Shown: in pieces, positions 18,004 to 30,800 of the stretch
Layout: each line of letters starts with the position of its first letter
Numbering within the stretch: the first letter of the stretch is position 1
Source: Rhynchonema sp. JSB1_4
Taxonomy: Eukaryota; Nematoda; Chromadorea; Monhysterida; Xyalidae
DNA: 64,000 nucleotides
Assembly: GCA_030248065.1 (NCBI GenBank)
Contig: JASAMV010002578.1
Span: 98,418 to 162,417 of the forward strand
Direction: 5' to 3'
Position numbers and translations under genes: made by a program
The notes under the pieces: model-generated
Told to the model about the DNA's origin: nothing
Databases searched by the model: none
What the model saw: the letters and a program-made list of their open reading frames with translations, nothing else

Positions 18004-20438
18004 GCAGCATTATCCCACATTGCAGACCGATCCCAAACGCATCGAATACATGACAGCGTGCTCCGGAGGTCTCCTAAAAGGCGAAGAGAAGATAATATCG
18101 GAGATTGCGGATTGTGAGTTCATGTCGAAAGTACCGATTGGCATGATCACAGCCCGTTTGAAAGAATGCACGACAGTTGCAAAAGATTGCTACTATCGAA
18201 TGAATATGCATTCCGTAAGTGTAACACAAACGACGCAGCTTTTCTTTGAGCTTTTTTCAAATTTTAAATGCTGGTCGGAAGTCGGCCAATATCCGGGGCG
18301 GTCAACACTTGCACATTGATCGACTCAGGGCTGACGTGCTTGAAGAGTGAAGTACAGACACTTTTGTGCCAATAAGCGTTCCGATATTTCAGGTGCGGGA
18401 ATCAATTTACTCCCACATGGAGCCACGCAACGAAGTGCGACTTCAAAGCGCACTGTCACTTTGCACGATGAACACCGCTGCACAGACCATCCTGTTCATT
18501 TCCATTCTCAAATATTCTGGGAAGCAGTACGTTTTACTCACCACTTCTGTTCTCATCGGGTGGTCGATGTTTTGAGCATCTTTGTAATTCTGATCACAAA
18601 ATGAGTGTGGTTGCTTGTTACGTTTCCAATATTCAGCTCGACCAAAAAAAATACAAAAACGCTGAATACAGTTACACAGGCTCGCGATGTTCGCGTGTAT
18701 ATCGATGAGCAAAGAAAATATAGTTGAAAAATTTTACACTCGCCCATATTCCGATGATCAAACCGAACATCCTCGCCACTCTTGCCACACAGCAAATCGA
18801 AAAATATGCCACGCACACGCGCAGTCGTTTTCGGTTTTAACAGTATAGTTGGATTTTGCTCAGCCTCGCACGCCACGAATAAAAATGCGAACTTAGACAT
18901 GCACACAGACAGACAGACATGCTTCAGTACGTATTGTAGATATGGGTGCAGGATTGGTGTCACACTTGGTGGTCAGATTGGACTAGTTGGGTGTTGGTCC
19001 CGTGCCGTATACGCCGAACACTTCAGGCCCGACGATCAGCCACGAAGCTCAAAGACACCGTTGGATTTCTCTGCCGTGAGCTGATTCTACTGCGTGACGG
19101 TTCGGCGGAGAATCGAAGGATGACCACGGTTTCTCTGATGAATATCCTCGACTTGCAACGTCAATCTCATCAAAGTTGTACCGCACATTATTTGATAAAT
19201 TTATGGTGGACTTCCCCAATTCCATGACTCACCGTTATTTATTTTACACATTGTTCCAGGCACATCGTTCAGCGAAAGCCTGAGAAATGGGACAAGTCCT
19301 GAAGATTTTCTCGGTGGTCTAATCGATGAATTGTCGGCAGTAACCAACTCATTTGTACACTTGGTTGGTAACGTCCTGCTCATTGATGCATGCAGCACAC
19401 GAACGGACGTGTGATGAATACCCACACACACGCGAGGCACAATTTCCGTTGCAGAAAAGCGTCCAGACCGAATGCACCGATTGTCTGTTACGGGCGACAA
19501 TCCAGTTGGCGACCAACGCCTGTGTTTTTGCGACCAAATTGGACACGGTGGACCGATTAATGGAATTGCAGCAGAAAGTTATCATGGACGTGTGCACTGC
19601 GTGCGGTGGCGCAAGTCGTACAACGGAGACTGTCATCAACCAGCCAGACTCGATGTGGCACTCGACGATGACAGCAAACCCAAACTTCAGAAGGTTGAGA
19701 AATTCCACGATTTCTTTGGCCGTGTTGTCTACCTGCTGTTGCAAAGGACACATTTGTGATCAAAGACTATATATAGGCAAACTACGCCAACACGAGCCCG
19801 ATTTCGGAGGTGGTGAACTTGCAAAACGCAAAGAAAGAGAAAATCATCATGCTCCACGTTGTATTCCACAACGTGTAACGTTTCCCAAATCAGCAGCCAC
19901 GTCTGAATGTTTCACCATTTTGCCAGCTCCGAAATCGGGCTCGTGTTGGCGTAGTATTACTTTACTATTGGTAATTCATCATGTACAGTATGCAGTGTTA
20001 TCATCATCCACCACGCACTTATTGCAGCGCCTAGGCCTCGCTGAAGTGAACGGTTGTTCTTTGTCTCTTGGCCGCGATTTTCGGTCAACCTGTGATGACC
20101 AGTTGTTATAGAGACATAGACGGAACGACCAATTTCAACAAAAGTCTTCATATTGTCACCGGCCTCCTGGAGAAAAATTTTTTCCGATCACCACATCTGA
20201 CTAAAATAATGCCGCAGTCAGCTCGGGATCAGCGCTGTCTGTGTTCCTTGTCATTTCCCCATTGTCAATCGAACGCCTGCTTTTGGTGGTCACCGCTGCC
20301 GTTAGTCAATAGTTTATTCTGCCACAAATTTCGAACGAACTTGTACAGCACAGTAGTTGTTGCTGACGCACACTGTTGATGCTTCCAGTTTTGCAATAAT
20401 CTGCACTCTCATTGTCTACCTAGCAGTGGTGTCCTTGG
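18004..20438 (+). CDS. Cysteine-rich membrane protein of unknown function (incomplete)
   Basis: Six exons join with consistent phase: 18004-18214, 18393-18530, 19027-19174, 19260-19363, 19455-19693 and 20389-20438. The product has scattered cysteines (YMTACSGG, ADCEF, LKECTTVAKDC, TECTDCLL, DVCTACGG), an N-glycosylation site NGT, and a hydrophobic segment FAIICTLIVYLAVVSLG at the end. A second hydrophobic run, TAAQTILFISILKY, lies earlier. This suggests an extracellular or lumenal Cys-rich region anchored near the C-terminus. Neither the start nor the last exon could be fixed; GDPDGKASFNLFRSWGL after 20670 is one candidate tail. If the donor at 19694 were skipped, the frame would end in CCCKGHICD, reminiscent of Ly6/ET modules. 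No family recognised. Confidence 0.5.
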
Positions 20439-20989
20439 GTGAGTATGCCTCTGGTTTGAGCCGAAGTAGGGTTCTGTTCGGAAATCAACAGTTTAGCATT
20501 ATGCGCGAGAGCGGAGATGAACATATCAGGTTCTGGATGGCAGCAAAAGAGCATTGCCATTCTCAATGTTCTGTGATTGATTTGTTGTTACTTTTATATC
20601 CTGTTTGTCGTTATCTGTCTGTGTCTGGTGCACCTGTCCCGTGTATGTAGCTTTCACACACTCACCACAGGGTGACCCAGATGGCAAAGCAAGTTTCAAC
20701 TTGTTTCGTTCTTGGGGTCTGACGTTACTGCAGATCATATAAACGATAAGGGAAATACTGTCTTGAGCACAAGTGTGGAACAACAAACACTGCTTGCGAC
20801 AACCTTTACAATGTTAGGATGAGCTCCCGGAACTTTTGCGACAACCCTTTCAACGTAAGAATGAAACGGGCATCCAGCTGATCGAAATCTACTTTGGAAA
20901 GCCAGATGCTCATTGTGAGTTTTGGTACATATTTTGGGAATTCTATGACTCGAAGTTGGAAAACTTTCCTTCAAAAGACTTTTTTTAGA

Positions 20990-21852
20990 ACATATGTAGA
21001 AAAATTTTTAAAAAAACTTTTTTCCATTTCAGCTCCACACAGGCTTTGTGGGGTTAGTGAAAAAATTTTAGTCCATCCACGTGAAACATGGTGCTCATTG
21101 AATCAGCATGAAGTTTAGATTGTGCTGTCACAGATTCAGCATTACAATGTATTACATTACGTTACAATTACAGCCTAGCATCATGCATGGTGTGTATGTG
21201 ACCTTCATATATACGGGTCAATCTTCGAACTCTTCAGTCTTTACTTTGCAGAATTTACAAACATCATGCACGATAAAAAAATTTGTTAAGCCACAATCAG
21301 GTAATGTGTGCATTAAACCAAGCCGCTCTTCAAAACAGTTGACAAAGTTTTCTCGAAAGTTCGGTTCTCATATCACACGAGTTTTCAAAAGAAAGATATT
21401 CAAATTTAAGAATAAAATGATCCATCGATCAATCGATATCAAACAATGTTTTTTCAACACAAAAAGACTAGTGTAGCAACAAACAAATAATATTTAAATT
21501 AGCACAAGTTTTGAACAGAAAAACACATATTTTTCCCCAAGAATAACCTCCTTATGCTCATTACACGACAAAGTATGAAAATATTATAATATTTTATAAA
21601 CCACATAAGATAAAACAGAAAAGAAAACCGAGGCGTACGCTCGGATGTAAAGCAAATTTCTCACACAAAAATGGACACAAGACAATAATTATGGAACATT
21701 GGACGAAGTTTGAAATTTAAATAATCAAATCCAAATACCCAGTAGTGTGACAAAGCATAAAATCGTGACTGCGCGGGAAATCCATAAAGGGATCAAAATG
21801 CGATCAAATCTGAAAGAATGGTATTATATTTGTATCACATGTTTTGTTAAAA
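20990..21852. other. AT-rich intergenic stretch
   Basis: Between the incomplete plus-strand gene and the end of the MAP7-like gene. A plus-strand frame of 122 codons (21108-21476) lacks splice signals or recognisable motifs and is probably chance. Nothing else is seen. Confidence 0.4.
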
Positions 21853-24800
21853 TTAAGTGAAAATCATCGACCAACTTTTATTAGTCGGTGATTGCACGGG
21901 GTCCTCCACCACAATATGCCCGTTGGTTAATTCATCGGCGTCGGGCGATACCCAGGGATCGTCGGGCAGAGATCTGTAAAGGAAAAACGAGAGAAAATTA
22001 TTGTGTTATTAATAGCAAGATGGAAAAGAAATTTTGGAGTCGTTCGAAACTATTAAACGTGCATGAAATCCAATGGTATCCCGAGCATGATATCTGCATC
22101 ATACAGCTGTCACCACTAAAAAAGGCTGAGAGATATGAAGAAAATTTGCAATTTCATGCGCATGCTTCAAAGAGACGCTTCAAAAAACGCACCAAAAACA
22201 CAACCACAAACAGAGACAACATTTTGTTTGCAGTAAGTAGCTGTGATTCTCAGGTAGAAATCTCAGAACAGGCTGTATATGATATGCAGGCAGAAAATTC
22301 GGATTATCATTGGTCATTTACCAAGATTCGAAATCGAAAAACGTTTCCCTAAAATTCGAAAAAAACGCGATTTAGGTGTCTATGCACAGCAGTCTGTCGT
22401 CATTTGATACAATAGGCCACTAACATACACAAACGCGTGCAATGTGCAAGTTCTAAGCTAGAACAGTAACCCAAGCTAAAACATGGCAGATCAGTTAGTA
22501 ACAATTACACAAGCTGGGGCCTCGAAATACACAAAAACTCTTCTAAAGTTTTACCCAAAACAAAGTTAAAGGTGCTGAAAACTTACTCAGGTTTTTTCAC
22601 AGTGTTCGAAGGCTGTTTATCAATGTTTCCCGCGCCCGTGAATGCCATATCATTGGGGTCGGAATCGGGCGTTAGGATTATTCTAAAAGCCATGAACCAT
22701 GAATCACACTTGAAGCAAATTAAGGGTGGTGTTACAGGGGTGCAGTTAACATTTCGGATCAGGCATAATTTGTGGTGACGTGTCGAAGATAATCGTGGTG
22801 CACTCGTGATAAAAGGTTTTATAACAAACAAAGAGTAAAAACGAAATTAAAAACAAGAAACCTTTGCGCATCGACATTGTTGTTGTGTGAGTCAGCGAAC
22901 GGGTTGGTGCTGTTGAACTGACCCTGAGTTTGCAAGGCGTCACTCGCACGTGAATCGGACTCGGACTGAAACAGAGACTTCTTGACTCATTTTTTAATTT
23001 TGCAGCACAGATCGTTTGTTCGTATGACGGACATCAGATGGGCATGATACCAAAAACTTTGACGCAACAGTTGGATTGTGCGCTGGTGCGCATTACACGC
23101 TGTGAAGGGTACTCGCGATGACTTGGTGTACGGTCAATCTGTGAATACTACCCACACCGTCAAAATTCAAAAGTGAAATGTACAAATGTTCCAAACAGCC
23201 CTTTACACACCAACCGTTGTCGTATTATCACTGTTATCCCTTCCTGCCGAGTCGAGTTGCGTGTTTGATTGATGTTTGTTCAATATTGACGACAGGACAG
23301 AATTGTTGGACACAACATTGTTGGTTTTGGTGAGAATGTTCTGTAGTGTTGCACCGAATGCAGGTGAACTGTTGTTGTTGTTTGTGTTGTTCAAGCTGTT
23401 GTTGCTGCTATTGTTTGTCTGAGTGTTGTTGTTGCCCTCGCTGGCGGGTGTGGGCGACGAATGCCCGCTGTTATTGCTGTTCAGCACGGCCGGTGTCACG
23501 TGAAGCAGTGAATTCTGCGACGTCTGAAAAGTGCCGTTATGGTACATAGGTATTTTGTGAAAATGGACCACTAACATAACAACAACAACAAGCGCCAGAT
23601 GCTATTTTTAATTCTGTAAACATCAGTCGACAGCAAAACAAAAAAACGAAAAATTCTACATTCATAAATCCCTCCAGTCATCAGACCTAACCTGTGACGT
23701 GCCACTGCCCCTCCTATCATCAGTTGATGTTTCACCGGCAGTCTGTGCATTCGACGTGCCCTGCTGTCCACCCCTGGTTCGGGCCATGATGTTGGCCAGA
23801 CGGGCTTTGCGCTCCTCGCGTTCTTCTGCCTCCCGACTGAAACATTAGCAACACGGTTGATCGACGGTCAACATTTGAGAGAATACAAAGACCCGGTATC
23901 GAATTTGGTGATCATATCGTACTTTGTCAAAAATATTTTGAGCCTTGCATACACAGGTACTGCTTGTCTCCTGATGCCGTTACTTTGGATCAGATTCCGT
24001 AAACAGCGATGCTTTTCAGCAACTCTCAATATCCCAAGCACATGGCTAAACTGGATCCGATGCAATCACCAAATTCGGTATGCGGCTCATGGTGCTGGGT
24101 ACTGGCGCGTTTGGTGCAATCTACATATCTGTATATGGAGAGGTCCAAGTGTAAGAGTCTGACTCCGTGTCTAAGCCTAATAAACCGCAAGCCAGGTCCA
24201 TTGCAATTCAACGGTTGGTGCACCAAGCGCATGAGTCCCGCACAAAGTTGCTAAAAACGCAGAGCATCAAAAGCTAATAATATGTCAATTTTGCAGGCGT
24301 AAGAACCGCAACCAAACCTTTGCACAAAAAACTTCCAAAACAACAAATTGCAAGCGATGTTTCGATCTCTCAAGTCTATAGTCAAAATGCAATATCCGGG
24401 GATATATCTGGAGGAGTTAATAGGAGCGTGGACATGCAGAGCATAATGTTTCAACCAGGGGACCCTAAAAGGTATTACCGCATTCTCTCCCAGCGTTCCT
24501 CAACTGACTTTTCAAAATTTGCTCGCATGGTCGCCCTTTAGAGATTAGTGAAGGGTTTGGAATTTCTCAGGAAGTTCGGAAAAAATCTGAATGAAGATCA
24601 GGAGAAAGTCCCGCAAATACCGTAATTTCTCCTCTCGATCGCGCTTTTCGATTTCCAACTTTTCTTTCTCTTCGTGTTCCTTCTTTTCCCGTTCCAACCG
24701 TTCCGCCTCGGCGGCTTCGTTTAATTTCTCCTCCTCCGCTTTGCGCTTCTCTTCCGCTTCAATCGCTGCCTGAATTGTCATCACAAATTTCCGTACTTGT

Positions 24801-27800
24801 GCCCGGACTTCGACAAGTTCCGGAGAGAGAGACAAACTGAAACAATAAGAGAAAATAGGACGAACCTGAAGTCGGATCTCTTCTGCCTTTCGCTGCTCTT
24901 CCAAAAGGCGAAGTTCCTCCGCCTCCTGACGTCGAAATTCCTCTTCCTCGCGTTGACGTTGCTCTTCAGCCAGACGACTGTAAAAAAAGAGATGATTGGC
25001 GATGTTTCACAGTTTTTAAAAATTTTGGGCCTGTTGTGCTAAAAAAATAAATGTGAAAAAATGCGAAAAACGCACGCTTCTTCTTCCTCCTTGATTCTGA
25101 GTCGTTCGGCCTCCCTTTCCCGCTCTTCCCTCGCGATGCGACGGCGTTCTGCCAACGCGGCCTTGGCTGCCGCCTCTGTCTGTTCGGTCTTTTGTTTTTC
25201 TGTCAATCCGGCCATAGTGCTGGTCGACATACCAGCGTCGTCACGCTCTTGTTCCTGCATATTTGTATTGTGCGATTTCCATCTTGAGAAAAACTAATTT
25301 TTGGGACAGAAACAGCTGTTTTTCATCTTTGACCCCTTACCAGACTAACGTCTTCCAATATTTAGGGACAACACAGGGGGTAAACTTTAGGTGCACACAG
25401 TGGATCCAGGTCGGCCAAACAAAGGTGCAGAATAAATACAAAAAGCAATAAACAGCCACTTAGAACTACAAACTATGTATAAAAAAGAACTCAAGTGCAG
25501 CACACAACTAAGCCCAACAAAATACCTGCTCATGTTCCTGGGGTTCAGACCCCGCCGCAGAACTTGAGGTCAACGCATGAGGTTCGTGGCTGATTTCGGC
25601 CGGGTATTCGGAAGGGGCCTCGATGCCGAAATAGTCACGCGGTGTCAGTGATGTTTCAACAAATGGTGAATTTGTGTCCCTGGCAATGTCCTGCTGTGCC
25701 TTTTCAATCGATTCTGACACCAACTGGCTCACGGTTTCATTAGGGACGTCGAATGTCGCGAACAGGTCCCGGTCTTGATCTTGCCTTGACGCATCAGGGA
25801 TCACTGCGTGGACAGCGGAGTGCCCGGACTCAGACGGGGAGCTGAGCAGATCTTCGTTGTGCATTTGTGGGGGTCGACGATCAGTCGAAGGGTCAGAGGT
25901 CGAATCTGAGACAGAAACAATCTGATCGGACCGAGCCGGACCGGACGAGACCGATTCCGGAGTTGATGTGCCGCTGCTACGAGAGCTGGGTGATGTTTCA
26001 CGACTTTGAGAGCGGGAACGATCTTGCCTATGTTGCTGTTGTCTTTGCTGATGTTTCACTGGAGCACGGCGTTGCGATTGCGAACTTGCGTTGCTACAGC
26101 TGCTGCTTGATCTCGACCGAGACATGGAGCTCTGGATGGTGAACGTTTTCTTAACCAAGATTTGTTACGATCACTTCACACACATCACGGCACACAAGAG
26201 GCTCTATTGCTACTAAGGTCAAAACCTTGGTGATGTTTTATGACTAATAGGGTGGCACACAATCAGCACATCAATATTGACGAAAAAATATCGCAGATGC
26301 GGTTGATTTGGCAGCACACTTTAGCAACAAATCACAGATTATTGGGAGAAGTTGGTAAATTGAGAGTAAAATTGGTACGAAAAATATTCATCCACCAACC
26401 TTGCGATCCTGCACCATTCCCATTTGTGTGTCTTCACTTTCATCACTGGGTGTCGTCGCATTCAGCTTCTCCGGCGAATAATCGGTATATCCAATTTCAC
26501 TGCGGACCATTGGGTCGCCGGGCGATATCTGTCCGGCATCCGGCACCTGAGGGGTCTGGTCACCAACAGGACTTGGCACCGTGCCAGGTAGGAGGAAGCC
26601 GGCTGCTTGGTTCGCGTCAATAGATAGAGTGGAAGCGAGCATATGTGCCGAGGGCTTCTCCTGAAGTGTCAAGGTAAGGTTGATTGTGGGATTTGCGAAA
26701 CGCCTCTTTTGCACATTTAGGGCATAACTTTGAATCCAGCTAAACTGTACGGCATCACCAAATCCGATAGCTATTCCAGGTTTGACAACGAGACGCACAG
26801 AACATGTATTGAAACATCAGCCCACCTGGGGCAGATCCGGCGACGGCACCTTGTCCCCGGTCACGTGGCTGTTGTGTTTCGTGTAATTGATCGGTCGTTC
26901 ACCCAAATCGGCCAGTTCATCTGCCAACGTCGGTGCGACGTCGATGTCAATGGGACCGGGTGGGCGGTCACCGGTTGGGCTCACGCCCAATGGGATCAGG
27001 ACGGACTTGTCCGGCTGCAAATGGGGAGGATGTGGATGCGAATGTCTTTTGCTGGTTGGTGTGCACTTCGCTGGACTCAAGCCAAAATCAAACAAGAAGT
27101 TGGGTTCTGTCATATCCGTCATCAGTCGGCATGCATGATCACAAGTAAGCTTATTGCACTGGGAATTAAACGAATAACTGCCAATAATAAATATCAACTA
27201 TAATTTGTTGATGATAAATGACATCGGGTGATGCATGGGTAAAGCCAACGAAATGCTTTCATGCATAAACGTCGTGAAAACAGCAAATTATCCAACGGCC
27301 ACTAACCGACGGACTCATCAGAAGTGAATTGTCGTTCTCTTTGCCCGGCGTCAATGTCGTGCTCGTTGAATCGTCGAAATTTGGCGGATCGATCGAAATC
27401 AAGACCGAATCTTGTTCCTTAAAGAATCAGGTAAAATTTTGTACATTAGAAAATTGCTTCTAGTCTTTTCGGATGCCGTAAACCTTATTGAAAACGTCAC
27501 AGCTGAACTGACTTTTCCATCAATGGGCGGCATGAACAGAAGCAATAATTCGCAATTACACTCTTCTCAGTGACTTCCCCATTACAGTATAGACCCCATG
27601 AAACTGGAACGATATTTTTGGACCCGCGTCTGCCGTTAGCCTGTTTCCCACCCAACCATTTGAATACAACACTCACAGTAGTGACGTGAAATATCATGTC
27701 ATCGTATGGAGGGTCCACCGTACAACCAAAAATCCAACCTGTTCAGCAGTGTTCTGATCTGCAGCCGGTTTCGTTGATGATCCCTTTTGCCTTTTCAAAT

Positions 27801-30800
27801 CAGGCGGTGTGCTCGGGGGCGTACGTTTGTCGTCGTTGTGCACGGATTTCTTTGCAGCAGGTGTCTTTTTCTTGTTGGTCTCTTCCTTGACCGCCGAACC
27901 ACTCGGTGGTTTGCACGAATTCCTGCCTTGTGAGGCGGGAGTCCTTGACGCCGCCTTGGTGATTGGAGGGGGTCGGGAAGTTGACGAACGGGGTGCGGAT
28001 GAGACGGATCGGCCAGCTGCGGTGGGTTTGGATTCTGAAAATATTGGAGAAAGACTGTACACTTTTGCTTGGCAAACTAATTCCGGTGTATATGGCACCG
28101 TATATCTCCGTGTTTCTTGCTGCATTTGGACGGAGCACGAACATAGCAAAATAACCGAAAGCCCAAGATATACATAGTATACGACACGCGAGCATTGAAA
28201 AAAGTTCAAAAGCAAAAATACAAAAGGCTGTTGTCCCTAGTGGACATTAGGCGTGAGTGCATTTTTGACTTATAGTCTTAAGACCTGACACAGTCAAAGA
28301 TGAAGTGGTTTCTTGCCGACCACTGTCACGCATGACCATTCTGGCTTGCGTGCAAAGACACAAATTGCGTGTCACGCTCATTTTTGTCATGTTTGTGGAT
28401 TTTGGGGACCATTTTTGTTGAAATTTTTTTGAACGTTCCTTAGGCTTGCTGGCACTTTCTATACAGGCTTCAGGCGTCAACAACCCAGGGCTGAAGTGCC
28501 TAAACCAACTCCTGAAACGGCACCGAATAAATACCACATGTATGTATGCCAAAGACAAATGGACAGCAAAAAAAGTAATGACTCCTGTTGGACCCACTTG
28601 AGACACTTTGTTATTCCCAACCCAAAAGTACGAATTGTGTCTATAGAGCCCACATTAGCTGTCGTGTCTAGCTAAAAAATTTGCTTGTTTTTATTTTCTG
28701 TATATCGCAGAATAATAAAAAATTGACTATTTCCGGTTTGAAAAAAACAGAGCGACTTATATGGAACAAGCCGGAAGTCCAAAACGCAAAACTTGATACA
28801 AAAGTGCTTACAATGAGTCATGGCATAATTTTGAAGCGACGGAGGTAAAAACTAAATTGCCAGTTTTTATGTATCCGTGGTACCGCGCTGCGTGAGCCTC
28901 GTCCAATGTTTTTATGTTCGCCTACATATATACATTGCAGATCATATATTATACACATGTAACGGTATATGAATCCCCACCAGCCACACCCCCCCCCTCC
29001 CCCCAAAAAAAAAAAAAAAAAGGGAAAAAAAATAAAAAAAAAAAAAAAAAAAAACCCCAAAAAACACAAAAAAAAAACAAAAAAAACAATACGTGTGACC
29101 ACGTACATATATGCACCTCGGCGGCCGGAAAAATAATTGGAGAGAGCCAGCATAAACACAGCCAGAAATAAATGCTGGAAATAGACATCGCGCACGAAGC
29201 AAACCCATTTTTATAACATCGGCATGTACATACTTTATGTGAAGGTATAAAATTGGGCTTATTTGATGCCGTTTTGCCTGAGCGTTACAAGCGTATTATA
29301 CGCTTTTTTAAATGAAAAAAATTACATCCAGGATAGCAGAACCCAAAAACTAGAGAAAATAAAAACAAAATAGTACTAGCCGCGGGATTACAGTATCATG
29401 GGAAATTGCGCTGCGCGTGAGACCAGACCTCAGTGACTGTGTTTTCAGAATTTAGATTACGTATGCAACTCTCGGTGTGGTGTATGCACGCTGTTGCACA
29501 GATATTGGGCATGTAACTTCAAGATTGAGTTTTGTTCCATGTAGGCTTCGTACCAAACAAGCGTGCTGCCCAAGCTCGGGGACAGCAAAATTCAAAACAA
29601 AACTGGAGCCAGCCACAGGCCTTATGCAGTACATTCCTGACCAGGTTTTGGTTTAAGATGGAGTCGTCTCAACAAAGAAAGCAAATAAAGGCAGCGTCAT
29701 AAACCCGTTAGCATTACCAAAAATATGCGACGATGGTACATGTAGTAGTAGAGCTCTGGGCGGTACCAGAGTCGCGGGACAAATATCTTATCCGGCCGGG
29801 GGTGGAGACTAAAAAGTCGACAAGAAAAAACTTCCGAGAGACAGCGGCAAAAAGAGCGAGCCCGAAACGTAATCACGACGCCAGGAGCTGCCCACGGGAA
29901 AATGACAGCCCAAACAAAATGTAACAATGGTAAATCTTTTAAGCATTGTTATGGTACCAACACTCAGGAAGAAAGCAGGGGAACCATAATAAAATATCCG
30001 TTGAAGTGACGGAACCCACCAAAGTTACAACAAACTACACGATCCAAAAGTGGAACCCCACTGATTGCGGGCTCATGGGGCAACGGGTTTCCGACAAAAC
30101 GCAAAGTCTCTTATCTGCCGGATAAAACGAGCTTGAAATTGACTTTGACTTTGGCACTTGTTCGTTAACTAAGCAGCCTGTAATCTTGTTTCAAGCTTGA
30201 CTGCGCTTTTGTATGCGCTATACCAAAGATGACAAATTGTAGGTTCCCCATAAAGCACACTGGGAGTGAATTGCCCCAACAAACCTATGCAAAGCAATGG
30301 TGTAGCCTCAGCTAGTGCTTGACATAACAAAAAAGCAAAATTAACCGAAATCGTCAGAAAAAGGAGCATTTTCTACAAGAAAAAGTCCTCCACCAAGCAA
30401 AGAGCCAAGAACGGGAAATTAAACAAAAAAATGGCACCTTTGTTTTCCGATTTCGGTGCCGGCTTTCGTTTTGTGGCCGCAGATGGTGTTCTGGTGCCAA
30501 GAGTGCTGCGCGTGGCTGATGCCGCGCCCATGCGTGCGTTGCGGACTGCAAAATGAATGGCGAAGAATAGATCAGTTGGACCGGCATCAACTTCTACGGC
30601 CGCGGACTTGGATTGCGTGTGGTTGAATTGAATAAGCGGTGCCAAAAACGATAGTTTATTCATGATAAAATTCTTTGGTCTCTCACACGGGTGGCGGGGC
30701 TCAGAAAGTAATTGTCACAGCGCAACAGGACTGTAGATACATGACCATAAATAAATACAGCACGCCAGACGGCAGCATGCGCCACAAAATCATGAATCAT

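Noticed and set aside
28818..29208. Phe-rich minus-strand and Lys-rich plus-strand frames
   Set aside because: They are produced by homopolymer A and C tracts in an intron.
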